Origin: JBPESN01 sp051710625
Lineage (GTDB): Bacteria > Pseudomonadota > Gammaproteobacteria > Enterobacterales > Enterobacteriaceae
Length of the DNA: 34,530 nt
Direction: 5' to 3'
Assembly: GCF_051710625.1 (NCBI RefSeq)
Contig: NZ_JBPESN010000022.1
Coordinates: 1 to 34,530 of the forward strand
The notes beneath the pieces are model-generated. The model searched no databases and was not told the origin of the DNA. It saw only the letters and a program-made list of their open reading frames with translations. The position numbers were made by a program, and so were the translations under genes. Positions 26,195 to 34,530 of the stretch are shown piece by piece; position 1 is the first letter of the stretch; each line of letters opens with the position of its first letter.

Positions 26195-27128
26195 TTTCTT
26201 TCCTTTGATAGAGGGCAAAAGCGCGGCCCGCGCTTGGGGCGCGGGTGCCGCGAGAGTTAACTGTATCGATTGCATGAGAACCCGCTGCGCGCCGCGGCGC
26301 GCGCGGGGGCAAGCGCCGGGCAGACCAGCGTCTTCGTGATGGCTACCGCGCAGCCACAGCAATAAATTCACCAGGCAGAGCAGGTTGCCGGCGAGGCTGA
26401 CGCCATTCCAGCCGGCGCTTTGGTAAGCCGTCGCTGACACCAGCGACCCGAAGGCGCCTCCGGCATGCGGCGGTAGATAACGCTTTGGTTGGTGATGTGC
26501 ACCCTTTGTGCAGCTAAATCGAGCATAATTATGCCGAGCACCAGCGACAGCCGGTGGTATTGACCGTACCACACCAAAACCCAAGAGAACAACAACAGCC
26601 CGCTCAAGGTGGTGATTTTGGCTTTGCCGCGGTCCGCCAGCGTGCCGGGCCGGGTGGCCGCCAGCGCGCCGGCGGAGGTCCGGGCCAGCAAAATGCCGAG
26701 CAGCCGGCCGCTCATGATGGTGCCCACCACTTTGCCGCGTCGGGCAGGGGGTCGGCCAGCGGCACCAGGATTTGCGCCACCACGGAAAACAGGCCGCTCA
26801 TGATGGTGCCCAATAGCATGACAGGTAACGACGGCGCTAAGACGGTAATCACCATACCGATCGCGGCCAGCACCAATATCACCACGATCATGCTGCGGCG
26901 TTCAAATTTATCGCTGAGAGGCACCAGGAACATCAGGCCGCAGGCATAGCTAATCTGCGCCGCCGTCACAATAAACCCCGCCTCGCGTACCGACAAATGA
27001 TAGGTTCGGGCGATGGCATCTAGCAGTGGCTGGGCATAATAATTACTGGCAACAGCGAGGCCGGTAGCGATCGCCATAATGAGGATTATGGCCGGGTTCA
27101 GGCTAGGGTAATCTGTGGACGTTTTTAT
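26195..27128 (-). pseudogene. MFS transporter, internally deleted and frameshifted
   Basis: The conceptual N-terminus is TDYPSLNPAIILIMAIATGL with TM1, then SNYYAQPLLDAIARTYHLSV, FEERSM-like motif A (VPLSDKFERRSMIVV) and further TM segments to VAQILVPLADPLPD. A frameshift near 26725 leads to VGTIMSGRLLGILLARTSAG, after which pieces are lost or scrambled down to ~26200. The ancestral start looks mutated: ATA (27128-27126) stands where ATG would give M-KTSTDYPS. The position between proX and ygaZ is that of E. coli ygaY, also an MFS gene remnant, but I am not sure of one-to-one orthology. Confidence 0.75.
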
Positions 27129-27172
27129 TCAGGATTCGTTTTACCAACGGGCGGGTATTATTACCGATTAAC

Positions 27173-27202
27173 AACAAAAAGACGAGGGGTGAATACCCCT
27201 CG
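27173..27202 (-). terminator. Rho-independent terminator after proX
   Basis: CGAGGGG (27183-27189) and CCCCTCG (27196-27202) form a 7-bp GC-rich stem around a six-base loop. On the minus strand it is followed by CTTTTTG, placing it ~80 bp after the proX stop. On the + strand GCCTGTTTTTT follows, so it may work both ways. Confidence 0.75.
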
Positions 27203-27280
27203 CCTGTTTTTTACCGGCATCATTACGTCGCCGGCGCGGGTGAACGTCCGTACCGGCTTTCTGGCCGGTTGCTGACGTGC

Positions 27281-28280
27281 TTACTTGGCGGCGGCCGCCG
27301 CGGCGGGGTGTAACCCAACCGTCAAACAACGCCTGGGGCGCCTTGATCCAGCCATCGGTCTGGCGTTCGATATCCGCTTCTTGCGCTTAGCCCTGATGCA
27401 TCCGCGCGTTTTGCGCGTTGATATCGGCAATCGGCAGCTTCATGATGGCGAACAGCTTAACCGCTGCCGGATTGGCCTCAGCCCACTGTTTATTGGCGAC
27501 GATGCGCATGCTGTTGACCGGGAAGCCGTAATCGGCGCCATTAAGCAGCTTGGTACTGATCGTTTTCTGCTCGCCTGGCAGCGAGGAGAACGCCACCTGC
27601 AGCCAGACCGCATCACGTCCCGGTAGCAACACGTCGCTCACCCAGTAAGGCGTCCAGGTGTAATGCAGAATAGGTTTACCTTCTTTGAAGCGGCTGATAG
27701 TATCGGCTATGATCGTCGCATAGTTGCCTTGATTGTGTTCAACCGTCACGCTCAGGCCGTAAGCCTTGATGTGATGGTTGATGACCGCCTCACAGCCCCA
27801 GCCCGGCGTACAGCCCGACAAATCAGCCTTGCCATCGCCGTTGGCGTCGAACAGCTTGGCGATGTTGAGCTCTTTGAGCTGGTCAATCGAGGTGATGTGA
27901 TACTTCTCGGCGGTCTTTTTATCGATCAAATACCCTTGGGCGGCGCCGGCGATATAGGTTCCCTGACGGTAGAATTTGCCATCGCCGCCGGCGTTGTCGT
28001 ACATCTCTTCCATCTGGAGCTTCTAGTTTACCGCCAGATAGGTGGCGTCGCCGTTGGCGATAGCGGTGTAGGCGACGTTGTAATCCACTTCGTTGGTGGG
28101 CTGAACATCGTAGCCCAGTTTTTCCAGCGCCCAGTTTACCAACTCGGTCTGGAAGGCTTCTTCCGCCAGTGAACTTTGTACCGGTTTGACAACCACGCCG
28201 TTACCGGGCAGGGCGGCAGCACAGACCGAGCGGGCGAATAATGAAGTGAGCGCTAGCGCCTAGATAAAGGAATGACGCAT
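27281..28280 (-). pseudogene. proX: Glycine betaine/proline-betaine periplasmic binding protein ProX, nonsense mutations
   Basis: Reads from ATG at 28280 as MRHSFI, a TAG (codon 7), then signal-peptide and mature sequence LPGNGVVVKPVQSSLAEEAF, SEVDYN-like NEVDYNVAYTAIANGDATY, a Trp-to-TAG (28025-28023), and a long open part (27387-28013) with DLSGCTPGWGCEAVINHHIK and HYTWTPYWVSDV carrying the aromatic betaine cage. A Lys-to-TAA (27389-27387) follows IMKLPIADINAQNARMHQG, then DGWIKAPQALFDGW and a one-base shift before the ancestral TAA at 27283-27281. Three premature stops plus a frameshift mean the osmoprotectant receptor is lost. The order proW-proX matches the E. coli proU operon. Confidence 0.9.
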
Positions 28281-28349
28281 GGGGGATTCCTCTTCTTTGA
28301 AGAGGGGCCGCAGCGAGTACGATGCCGCGGTCTGCCCTTGTGGAAAGGG

Positions 28350-28921
28350 TTAGGCCTGACGGCGAAACGGTCGGGTTACCAGGCCCAGCGGACCGCTGGT
28401 ATACCAGAGACGGTTGCCGCGGCTGCGGCTGTCGCGGCCTAAAAACTGCGTCAGCCGATCAAGGATAATCGCCAGGATCAGAATGCCGACGCCGCCGACG
28501 GTGGCCAACCCCATGTCAAGGCGGCCGATACCGCGCAGCACCATCTGTCTCAGACCGCCGACCGCGATCATCGAAGCAATAACCACCATCGACAGCACCA
28601 GCATCAGCGCTTGATTGATGCCGGCCATGATGGTCGGCAAGGGCAGCGGCAATTACACTTTGAACAGCATCTGGCTCGGGCTGGCACCGAACGATTCGGC
28701 GGCTCCGACCAGATCCGCCGGCACCTGCTTGATGCCGAGAATGCTCAGCCGCACGATGGGCGGCAGGGCGAAGATAATGGTGACCACGACGCCGGGCACA
28801 TTACCAATCCCGGATAACATGACGATCGGCACCAGATAGACGAATGCCGGCGTCGTCTGCATCGCATCCAGCAATGGATGGATGGTTTTCGCCGCCCTGA
28901 CGCTACGCGCCAGCCAAATAC
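28350..28921 (-). pseudogene. proW: Glycine betaine ABC transporter permease ProW, 5' truncated with nonsense mutation
   Basis: Only the C-terminal ~190 residues remain. They begin at the IS junction (28921) in the sequence IWLARSVRAAKTIHPLLDAM and continue through TPAFVYLVPIVMLSGIGNVP, the permease EAA-like loop VPADLVGAAESFGASPSQML, then a Gln-to-TAA (28655-28653) in FKV*LPLPLPTIMAG. The same frame then runs on to VTRPFRRQA and a stop at 28350. The N-terminal half of proW and all of proV are missing on the other side of the IS derivative. The transporter is therefore dead. Confidence 0.9.
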
Positions 28922-29179
28922 TGTAGTGGCACACTGAATTTGGCCACCTGAACAGAGGTGATATGTTCACCTCAGAACAACACGGGCGCACCAATGAAAA
29001 GAAGAAATTTTAGTCCTGAATTCAAACGCGAATCCGCTCATGAAATTACCGATTATATCGTGGGATATTACAGTGCACTCAGGCCGCATGAATATAACGG
29101 TGCGGTTGCCACCAAACGAATTAGAAAATAGATACTGGAAAAACGCTAACGCGGTGGCCAGTTTTAGTTGACCACTACA
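28922..29179 (+). mobile_element. 258-bp internally deleted IS3-family derivative (MITE-like)
   Basis: Both termini are complete: TGTAGTGGCACACTGAATTTGGCC at the left and GGCCAGTTTTAGTTGACCACTACA at the right. The inside jumps from the beginning of orfA (MKRRNFSPEFKRES-like) at AATCCGCTCA directly to the end of orfB at TGAAATTACCGATTATATCG. In the full element GCTCA occurs at both points, which explains the deletion. The 3' part carries the GGTGCGGTTGCC variant also found in the inverted copy at 34266. No matching direct repeats flank it, and it joins proW to recO, genes that are far apart in E. coli, so it marks a rearrangement. Confidence 0.88.
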
Positions 29180-29231
29180 ATTCTGGACAGTCCAAAATAC
29201 CTAAATTTTGAGCTTATCGAGAGTCCAGAAT
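29180..29231. repeat. Inverted repeat between IS derivative and recO remnant
   Basis: ATTCTGGAC (29180-29188) and GTCCAGAAT (29223-29231) are perfect reverse complements 34 bp apart, in AT-rich DNA unlike either neighbour. It starts at the base after the IS end and finishes 12 bp before the recO homology breaks off. It may be a short remnant of a second mobile element. Confidence 0.4.
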
Positions 29232-29242
29232 CGTTTGCAGCG

Positions 29243-29564
29243 CTACAAATCGGTTTCATGGGCGAGGACGCGTGAGAGCAGCTCGTTGATATAGAGTCTG
29301 CTATACAGCAGCAGACCGCTGAGCGGCAGCCCTAGCGAGACGGGCTCGGCGCTGCGCAGGGTTTTTGCCTCGCTGCCGCCGCTCCAACGGGCCAGTATTG
29401 GCGTAACAGGCTGTAGCGCCCCCCTTGAGCGCGGAGGGGCGGGAACACGCGCCTTTGGCCAAAAGGCGCACCCGCCCTTGACGTTCGGTGAAAAAGTCCA
29501 GAAGCAGGCTGGTTTCGCTGTAAAAGCGCGCATGTAGCACGAAGGCGCGTTGCCAGCCGTCCAT
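29243..29564 (-). pseudogene. recO: DNA repair protein RecO, frameshifted and 3' truncated
   Basis: It starts at ATG (29564-29562) 12 bp after era with MDGWQRAFVLHARFYSETSL and LLDFFTERQGRVRLLAKGAC, the OB-fold N-terminus of RecO. A frameshift near 29430 follows the SALK segment; in the other frame LQPVTPILARWSGGSEAKTL, RSAEPVSLGLPLSGLLLYSR and LYINELLSRVLAHETDL continue the protein until homology ends at about 29245. The C-terminal half, including the zinc-binding region of some RecO proteins, is missing. RecO loads RecA with RecR in gap repair. A GTG at 29570 is an alternative start. Confidence 0.85.
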
Positions 29565-29576
29565 CGGCACGTTGCC

Positions 29577-30482
29577 TCATAGATCGTCGACGTAGCCCAG
29601 ACTGCGCAGGGCACGTTCATCATCGGCCCAGCCCGATTTCACCTTCACCCACAGTTTCAGACGCACCCGCGTCTCGAAAATGGCTTCCATATCTTGCCGA
29701 GCTTCAATGCCGATGGTCTTGATTTTGCTGCCCTTATTGCCGATAACCATCTTTTTCTGGCCGTCGCGCTCCACCAGAATAAGCCCGTGGATGTCGTAAC
29801 CGCCGCGATCGTTGCTGACAAAACGCTCAATCTCTATCGTGACGGAATAGGGAAGCTCATCGCCCAGAAAACGCATCAGCTTTTCGCGTATGATTTCCGA
29901 AGCCATAAAACGTTGGGAACGGTCGGTAATGTAATCTTCCGGAAAATGGTGCACCGCTTCCGGCAGCGCTTTACGCACAATCCCGGCCAGGGTTTCAACG
30001 TTCATGCCGTTCTCGGCGCAGATTGGTACGATGTCATAGAACGATATTTGCTGACTGAGGAACTGCATATGGGGCAGCAGTTGTTCCTTATCAACCACGT
30101 TATCCACCTTGTTAATCGCCAACACGACCGGGCAGTTAACGTCACGCAGTTTGTTCACTACCATCTCATCGTCCGGCGTCCAGTGGGTGCCTTCCACCAC
30201 GAAAATTACCAACTCCACGTCGCCGATTGAACTGCTGGCCGCGCGATTCATCAACCGGTTAATCGCCCGTTTCTCTTCAATATGCAGTCCCGGCGTGTCC
30301 ACATAGATAGCCTGATAAAGTCCTTCGGTGTGGATCCCCATGATGCGGTGGCGGGTGGTTTGCGGTTTGCGCGAAGTAATAGAGATCTTCTGCCCTAACA
30401 ACTGATTCAGCAGCGTGGATTTGCCGACGTTCGGCCGGCCCACTATCGCCACAAACCCACAATAGGTCGTCTGTTCGCTCAT
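29577..30482 (-). CDS. era: GTPase Era, 16S rRNA maturation
   Basis: An intact 301-residue protein, the E. coli length. The GTPase domain has G1 GRPNVGKS (15-22), the effector region KPQTTRHRIMG, G3 DTPG (~62-65), G4 NKVD (~124-127) and G5 SAE-like CAEN. The C-terminal KH domain includes LILVERDGQKKMVIGNKGSK and ends DDERALRSLGYVDDL. It binds the 3' end of 16S rRNA and helps 30S assembly. The start overlaps the rnc stop by 4 bases (ATGA), the classic rnc-era coupling, and recO follows as in E. coli. Confidence 0.96.
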   Translation of the reverse strand: MSEQTTYCGFVAIVGRPNVGKSTLLNQLLGQKISITSRKPQTTRHRIMGIHTEGLYQAIYVDTPGLHIEEKRAINRLMNRAASSSIGDVELVIFVVEGTHWTPDDEMVVNKLRDVNCPVVLAINKVDNVVDKEQLLPHMQFLSQQISFYDIVPICAENGMNVETLAGIVRKALPEAVHHFPEDYITDRSQRFMASEIIREKLMRFLGDELPYSVTIEIERFVSNDRGGYDIHGLILVERDGQKKMVIGNKGSKIKTIGIEARQDMEAIFETRVRLKLWVKVKSGWADDERALRSLGYVDDL

Positions 30483-31159
30483 TCAAGCTCCAACAATTTG
30501 AGTGCCTGCTCCGCCGCGGCCTGCTCGGCTTTACGACGGCTTGAGCCATTACCGACCACCGGCTGCGCCAGCCCGCTGACCTGGCAATGTATAGTAAACT
30601 CCTGATCGTGCGCCTCACCTCGCACCTGCACCACCTGGTAAGTTGGCAGCGGCAAATGGCGTCCCTGGAGATATTCCTGTAATCGAGTTTTCGGGTCTTT
30701 TTGTTTATCGCCGGGGCTGATCTCATCCAGACGAGAGCGGTACCAGTCAAGAATCAACTTTTCGACGGTTCGGATATCGCTGTCCAGGAATACGCCGCCA
30801 ATTAACGCTTCCACCGTGTCGGCTAAAAGCGATTCACGGTGAAAACCGCCGCTTTTTAGCTCTCCCGGCCCCAGACGTAAACATTCGCCCAGCTCAAACT
30901 CACGCGCCATTTCCGCGAGCGTATTGCCGCGGACCAGCGTCGCGCGCATCCGACTCATGTCGCCCTCGTCAACGCGGGGGAAACGCTGATAAAGCGCGTT
31001 GGCGATAACATAGCTCAGTATAGAATCGCCCAAAAATTCCAGCCGCTCATTATGTTTGCTACTGGCGCTGCGGTGCGTTAACGCTTGTAACAAGAGATCG
31101 TGCTGTTGAAAAGTGTAGCCCAGTTTCTTCTGGAGCCTATTTGTTAAGATGGGATTCAT
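30479..31159 (-). CDS. rnc: Ribonuclease III
   Basis: An intact 226-residue protein. The signature NERLEFLGDSILS holds the catalytic E38, E41 and D45 counted from the ATG; the second catalytic acidic pair lies in LADTVEALIGGVFLD (Asp and Glu ~114-117). The dsRNA-binding domain follows from ~155: DPKTRLQEYLQGRHLPLPTY and VGNGSSRRKAEQAAAEQALK. It processes rRNA precursors, relevant here because the local rRNA operon has lost its normal spacer and 23S stems. A GC-rich hairpin upstream may correspond to the autoregulatory rncO site. Confidence 0.96.
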   Translation of the reverse strand: MNPILTNRLQKKLGYTFQQHDLLLQALTHRSASSKHNERLEFLGDSILSYVIANALYQRFPRVDEGDMSRMRATLVRGNTLAEMAREFELGECLRLGPGELKSGGFHRESLLADTVEALIGGVFLDSDIRTVEKLILDWYRSRLDEISPGDKQKDPKTRLQEYLQGRHLPLPTYQVVQVRGEAHDQEFTIHCQVSGLAQPVVGNGSSRRKAEQAAAEQALKLLELE

Positions 31160-31254
31160 GCGTTACCAATAACTCAACCATGCGTAAAAAAAACCGCCGC
31201 AGCCGGAACAGGCCTGGAATCGGCACGCCTGTCCAAAACTGTTTCGTTTGCAGT

Positions 31255-31275
31255 GGCTCCCCCGCGAAGGGGGCC
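31255..31275 (-). promoter_or_regulatory. GC-rich leader hairpin upstream of rnc (rncO-like candidate)
   Basis: Within the 181-bp lepB-rnc interval, the minus-strand RNA can form GGCCCCC-TTCGC-GGGGGAGCC, a strong stem with a small bulge. In E. coli the rnc leader contains stem-loops cut by RNase III for autoregulation. The position agrees, but it could also be an attenuator, since AATAAAAGG precedes rather than follows it on the minus strand. Confidence 0.4.
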
Positions 31276-31340
31276 AGCCTTTTATTACCTGAGAGGTATT
31301 CTACATCGGTAAGCGAAATAATGCTTTGCTAAAAAAGGAA

Positions 31341-32327
31341 TTAATGAATGCCGCCAATACGGCTTAAGCGCACGCTTGTCGGCCATTGGCCTTCCTGCTT
31401 CTCGAAACTGATCCAGATAGCCGTCGCTTTACCCACCAGATTTCTTTCCGGTACGAAACCCCAAAAACGGCTATCGGCGCTATCATCCCGATTGTCGCCC
31501 ATCATGAAATATTTCCTCTGGGGCACTACCCACTCCGCCAGCGAACTCCCCTGCTGTTGGTAATAAATCTTCAGTTGATCCTGTTTCCCCGGCACCGTCA
31601 GAACGTTGTGCACCACGCCGCCCAACGATTCTTTACGCTGCGCCAGGCGTATGGCGCCGGCCACCGCCTGATTGGGCGGCACCTGCAGGAAGGCGCTGCT
31701 GGCTTCGCCAGCGCCGGTTGAATTAAAGGTTTGCTCAAAAGCGCTCGGCGTGAGTTCGCTGTAAGTAATCGGCACTGCCGTGGCGCAATCCTGACCGCTG
31801 GCGCAGCCAGGCTGCACCGTCAAGCGTTTGTTGACGGGATCATAACTGACCCGGTCGCCCGGCAACCCCACGACACGTTTAATATAGTCCAGCTTAAGGT
31901 CGAGCGGGTATTTAAACACCACCACGTCGCCGCGTTTGGGATGCCCGGTTTCGATCAGGGTCGTCTGGGTAATGGGATCTTTAATGCCGTAGGCAAATTT
32001 TTCCACCAGAATGAAATCACCAACTAGAAGCGTCGGCATCATCGATCCTGAGGGAATCTGAAACGGCTCGAAAATAAATGAGCGCACGACAAAGACCAGT
32101 AACAAGACCGGAAAAATCGACGCGCAGGTTTCAATCCAGCCCGGCTTATGGCTGACTTTTACCGCGACATCATTACCGGGCGTTTCCCCCACGGCGTCTG
32201 GTCGTTGCTGGCCGGGCTGCTGCCCCAGACGGCGGCAGGCCGCCGCCAGTTTAAAACGCTCCCAACACCAGAGGAGCCCGGTGATAAGCGTCGCGATTGC
32301 CAGTATCAAGGCAAACATATTGGCCAT
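31341..32327 (-). CDS. lepB: Signal peptidase I
   Basis: An intact 328-residue protein (E. coli 324). Two N-terminal transmembrane helices (about 2-22 and 68-84) anchor it, with the catalytic domain in the periplasm. The nucleophile Ser is S95 in IPSGSMMPTLLVGDFILVEK and the general base Lys is K150 in DYIKRVVGLPGDRV. The later box MMGDNRDDSADSRFWGFVPE is also intact. It removes signal peptides from secreted proteins. The ATG is preceded by AAGGAG and lies 15 bp after the lepA stop, so lepA-lepB form an operon as in E. coli. Confidence 0.96.
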   Translation of the reverse strand: MANMFALILAIATLITGLLWCWERFKLAAACRRLGQQPGQQRPDAVGETPGNDVAVKVSHKPGWIETCASIFPVLLLVFVVRSFIFEPFQIPSGSMMPTLLVGDFILVEKFAYGIKDPITQTTLIETGHPKRGDVVVFKYPLDLKLDYIKRVVGLPGDRVSYDPVNKRLTVQPGCASGQDCATAVPITYSELTPSAFEQTFNSTGAGEASSAFLQVPPNQAVAGAIRLAQRKESLGGVVHNVLTVPGKQDQLKIYYQQQGSSLAEWVVPQRKYFMMGDNRDDSADSRFWGFVPERNLVGKATAIWISFEKQEGQWPTSVRLSRIGGIH

Positions 32328-32342
32328 GCAATCTCCTTAAAC

Positions 32343-34142
32343 TTATTTGCTGTCTTTACCCACATGCAGAATTGCCAGGAACGCTTCCTGCGGAAGCTCA
32401 ACGTTACCCACCTGCTTCATGCGTTTTTTACCTTCTTTCTGCTTTTGCAGCAGCTTTTTCTTACGGCTTACGTCGCCGCCGTAGCATTTCGCCAGCACGT
32501 TTTTGCGCAGCTGCTTGACGGTGGAACGGGCAATAATATGGTTGCCGATGGCCGCCTGAATGGCGATATCAAACTGCTGGCGCGAAATGAGTTCCTGGAG
32601 CTTATCAACAAACTCGCGGCCGCGGTACGGTGCGTTATCCCGATGGGTAATCAGCGCCAGCGCATCGACCCGTTCGCCATTAATCAGCACATCAACCCGC
32701 ACCATGTCCGAGTTCTGAAAACGCTTGAACCCATAATCCAGCGAAGCATAACCGCGCGAGGTGGATTTCAGCCGGTTAAAGAAATCCAGTACCACTTCGG
32801 CCATGGGGATCTCATAGGTCAGCGCCACCTGGTTACCGTGGTAGACCATGTTGGTCTGAACGCCACGCTTCTCGATACATAGCCTGATGACATTACCCAG
32901 ATAAGCCTGCGGCAGCAGCATATGACATTCGGCGACAGGTTCACGCAATTCGTTAATATTATTCAGCGGCGGCAGCTTGGAGGGGCTATCTACGTACACC
33001 GTAGCGTTATCGGTCGTCAGCACCTCATAAATCACCGTCGGCGCGGTGGTGATCAGATCAAGATCGTATTCACGCTCCAGTCGCTCCTGGATGATTTCCA
33101 TATGCAGCAGGCCAAGAAAGCCGCAGCGAAAGCCGAAGCCGAGCGCGGTTGAACTTTCCGGCTCGTAAAACAGCGAGGCATCGTTGAGGCTAAGCTTGCC
33201 GAGGGCGTCGCGAAACGCCTCATAATCGTCGGAGCTTAGCGGGAACAGACCGGCATAAACCTGCGGCTTTACTTTCTTGAAGCCCGGCAGCACCTTATCG
33301 GCCGGCTGACGCGCCAGCGTCAGGGTATCCCCCACCGGCGCGCCGTGAATATCTTTAATGGTACAGACCAGCCAGCCGACTTCGCCGCAGTTAAGCACCT
33401 CACGGTCGATACGTTTCGGGGTGAAAATACCCAGCCGGTTCGCGTTGTAGAGTTGACCGGTGCTCATCACCTTGATTTTGTCGCCTTTGCGCAAGGTGCC
33501 GTTTTTAATACGCACCAGCGAGACCACGCCCAAATAGTTATCGAACCAGGAGTCGATAATCAGCGCCTGCAAAGGTGCGGCCGGATCGCCTTCCGGCGGC
33601 GGGATATCGCGCACCAGCCGTTCGAGCACATCGGGTACGCCAACGCCGGTTTTGGCCGAACAGCGCACCGCGTCGGTGGCGTCAATGCCGATGATATCTT
33701 CGGTTTCCTGCGCCACGCGATCGGGATCGGCAGCGGGCAGGTCGATTTTATTGAGCACCGGCACCACTTCCAAATCCATTTCCATCGCGGTGTAGCAGTT
33801 GGCCAGCGTCTGGGCTTCCACCCCTTGTCCGGCGTCCACCACCAGCAGAGCGCCTTCGCATGCCGCAAGCGATCGGGAAACTTCATAGGAGAAGTCCACA
33901 TGCCCCGGAGTATCTATGAAATTCAGTTGATAAACCTGACCATCGGGCGCTTTATAGTCCAGCGTCACGCTTTGCGCTTTGATGGTAATACCGCGCTCAC
34001 GCTCCAGATCCATGGAGTCCAGCACCTGAGCCGCAATTTCACGTTCGCTCAGACCACCACAGGTCTGTATCAGGCGGTCGGACAGCGTCGACTTGCCGTG
34101 ATCAATATGGGCAATAATGGAAAAATTGCGTATGTTATTCAT
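32343..34142 (-). CDS. lepA: Elongation factor 4 (LepA), ribosomal back-translocase GTPase
   Basis: An intact 599-residue protein, same length as E. coli LepA. G1 AHIDHGKST (11-19), switch I region ERERGITIKAQ, G3 DTPGHVDF, G4 NKIDLP and G5 SAKTGVG are all present, followed by domain II, EF-G-like domains III and V, and the LepA-specific C-terminus ending SRKKKLLQKQKEGKKRMKQV. It acts on the ribosome in elongation and initiation under stress. It begins the lepA-lepB(-rnc-era) cluster. The ~120 bp upstream, before the IS copy at 34266, is AT-rich and must hold the promoter. Confidence 0.97.
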   Translation of the reverse strand: MNNIRNFSIIAHIDHGKSTLSDRLIQTCGGLSEREIAAQVLDSMDLERERGITIKAQSVTLDYKAPDGQVYQLNFIDTPGHVDFSYEVSRSLAACEGALLVVDAGQGVEAQTLANCYTAMEMDLEVVPVLNKIDLPAADPDRVAQETEDIIGIDATDAVRCSAKTGVGVPDVLERLVRDIPPPEGDPAAPLQALIIDSWFDNYLGVVSLVRIKNGTLRKGDKIKVMSTGQLYNANRLGIFTPKRIDREVLNCGEVGWLVCTIKDIHGAPVGDTLTLARQPADKVLPGFKKVKPQVYAGLFPLSSDDYEAFRDALGKLSLNDASLFYEPESSTALGFGFRCGFLGLLHMEIIQERLEREYDLDLITTAPTVIYEVLTTDNATVYVDSPSKLPPLNNINELREPVAECHMLLPQAYLGNVIRLCIEKRGVQTNMVYHGNQVALTYEIPMAEVVLDFFNRLKSTSRGYASLDYGFKRFQNSDMVRVDVLINGERVDALALITHRDNAPYRGREFVDKLQELISRQQFDIAIQAAIGNHIIARSTVKQLRKNVLAKCYGGDVSRKKKLLQKQKEGKKRMKQVGNVELPQEAFLAILHVGKDSK

Positions 34143-34265
34143 TTATAAGGGATATTTTATTTAATAAATACTATCGGTTTTGTTTATAGACACACACATG
34201 GGCACAGAACCGAAAGTAACTAAAAATCTGGACGCATCTTACACTGAAAGACATATTCAAGGAAG

Positions 34266-34530
34266 TGTAGTGGCCAACTAAAACTGGCCACCGCGTTAGC
34301 GTTTTTCCAGTATCTATTTTCTGATTCGTTTGGTGGCAACCGCACCGTTATATTCATGCGGCCTGAGTGCACTGTAATATCCCACGATATAGTCGGTAAT
34401 TTTATGAGCTGCTTCGCTGAAGCTTATGTGGCCCGTTACCGGTATCCACTCGTTTTTCAGACTTCTGAAGAAGCGCTCCATCGGACTGTTATCCCAACAG
34501 TTACCACGCCGACTCATGCTTTGTTTGATC
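34266..34530 (-). mobile_element. IS3-family element, 3' part, inverted copy running off the window
   Basis: The end TGTAGTGGCCAACTAAAACTGGCC is the IS right terminus in reverse orientation relative to copies 1 and 2. Minus-strand orfB is readable as MSRRGNCWDNSPMERFFRSL then KNEWIPVTGHISFSEAAHKI and so on, including the catalytic Glu region. A one-base insertion (GGTGCGGTTGCC for GGTGGGTTGCC) changes the last residues to NGAVATKRIRK; the same change is in the 258-bp derivative. The remainder lies beyond 34530, so activity cannot be judged, but the C-terminus is altered. Confidence 0.9.

Noticed and set aside
26368..26949. Plus-strand Gly/Gln-rich frames in the MFS gene region
   Set aside because: They are antisense to a recognisable transporter remnant and reflect its composition.

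Overview
The window reads as the chromosome of a recently host-restricted gammaproteobacterium, most like a Sodalis-type insect symbiont. Two things point that way: the 16S rRNA gene and all housekeeping proteins are enterobacterial (PssA, Pat, Era, Rnc, LepB and LepA can be recognised almost end to end from memory of the E. coli proteins), and intact genes are mixed with many freshly broken genes and with defective copies of one IS3-family element. The genus is an inference; I could not run a 16S comparison.

Layout. 1-5653: a dismantled rRNA operon. A defective IS copy (1-686) sits just upstream of a surviving P2-type promoter and boxA, followed by a full-length 16S gene, tRNA-Ile(GAT), a second defective IS copy inside the spacer, tRNA-Ala(TGC) and only the first ~1.06 kb of 23S. 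The 23S fragment is cut off by a 20-bp IS end; the rest of 23S and the 5S gene are absent. 5654-14570: an AT-rich island on the + strand. After ~0.6 kb of non-coding DNA with a degenerate JUMPstart-like element comes one tight run of surface-glycan genes: cupin, nucleotidyltransferase, a 584-aa glycosyltransferase-like protein, an unknown protein, a WavE-family protein, a Wzm/Wzt ABC exporter, a GDPD-like protein (frameshifted at a T9 tract), a HAD hydrolase, and a second divergent nucleotidyltransferase whose C-terminal NTF2-like domain is frameshifted. This is the least ordinary part of the window and most of its genes are intact.

14571-17471: remains of an amino-sugar uptake locus: an RpiR/MurR-like regulator, divergent from a glucose-family PTS permease and a NanE-like epimerase, all broken, with a striking 15-bp-arm inverted repeat between the divergent genes. 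17472-24358: yfiM (broken), pssA, pat/yfiQ, tapT/yfiP (nonsense), trxC (frameshift) and, divergent, yfiF (deleted/frameshifted), in the order expected for enterics. 24507-28921: emrR (intact), then ygaH, ygaZ, an MFS gene, proX and proW, all broken. proW is cut by a 258-bp internally deleted IS derivative (28922-29179). 29243-34142: truncated recO, then intact era, rnc, lepB and lepA. A further IS copy in inverted orientation starts at 34266 and runs off the end.

How it fits together: core functions (phospholipid synthesis, protein acetylation, secretion, translation, RNA processing) are kept. Osmoprotectant uptake, amino-sugar uptake, amino-acid export, RecO repair and accessory RNA modification are decaying. 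The ABC-exporter-dependent surface glycan locus has largely survived. IS copies lie at most of the structural breakpoints.
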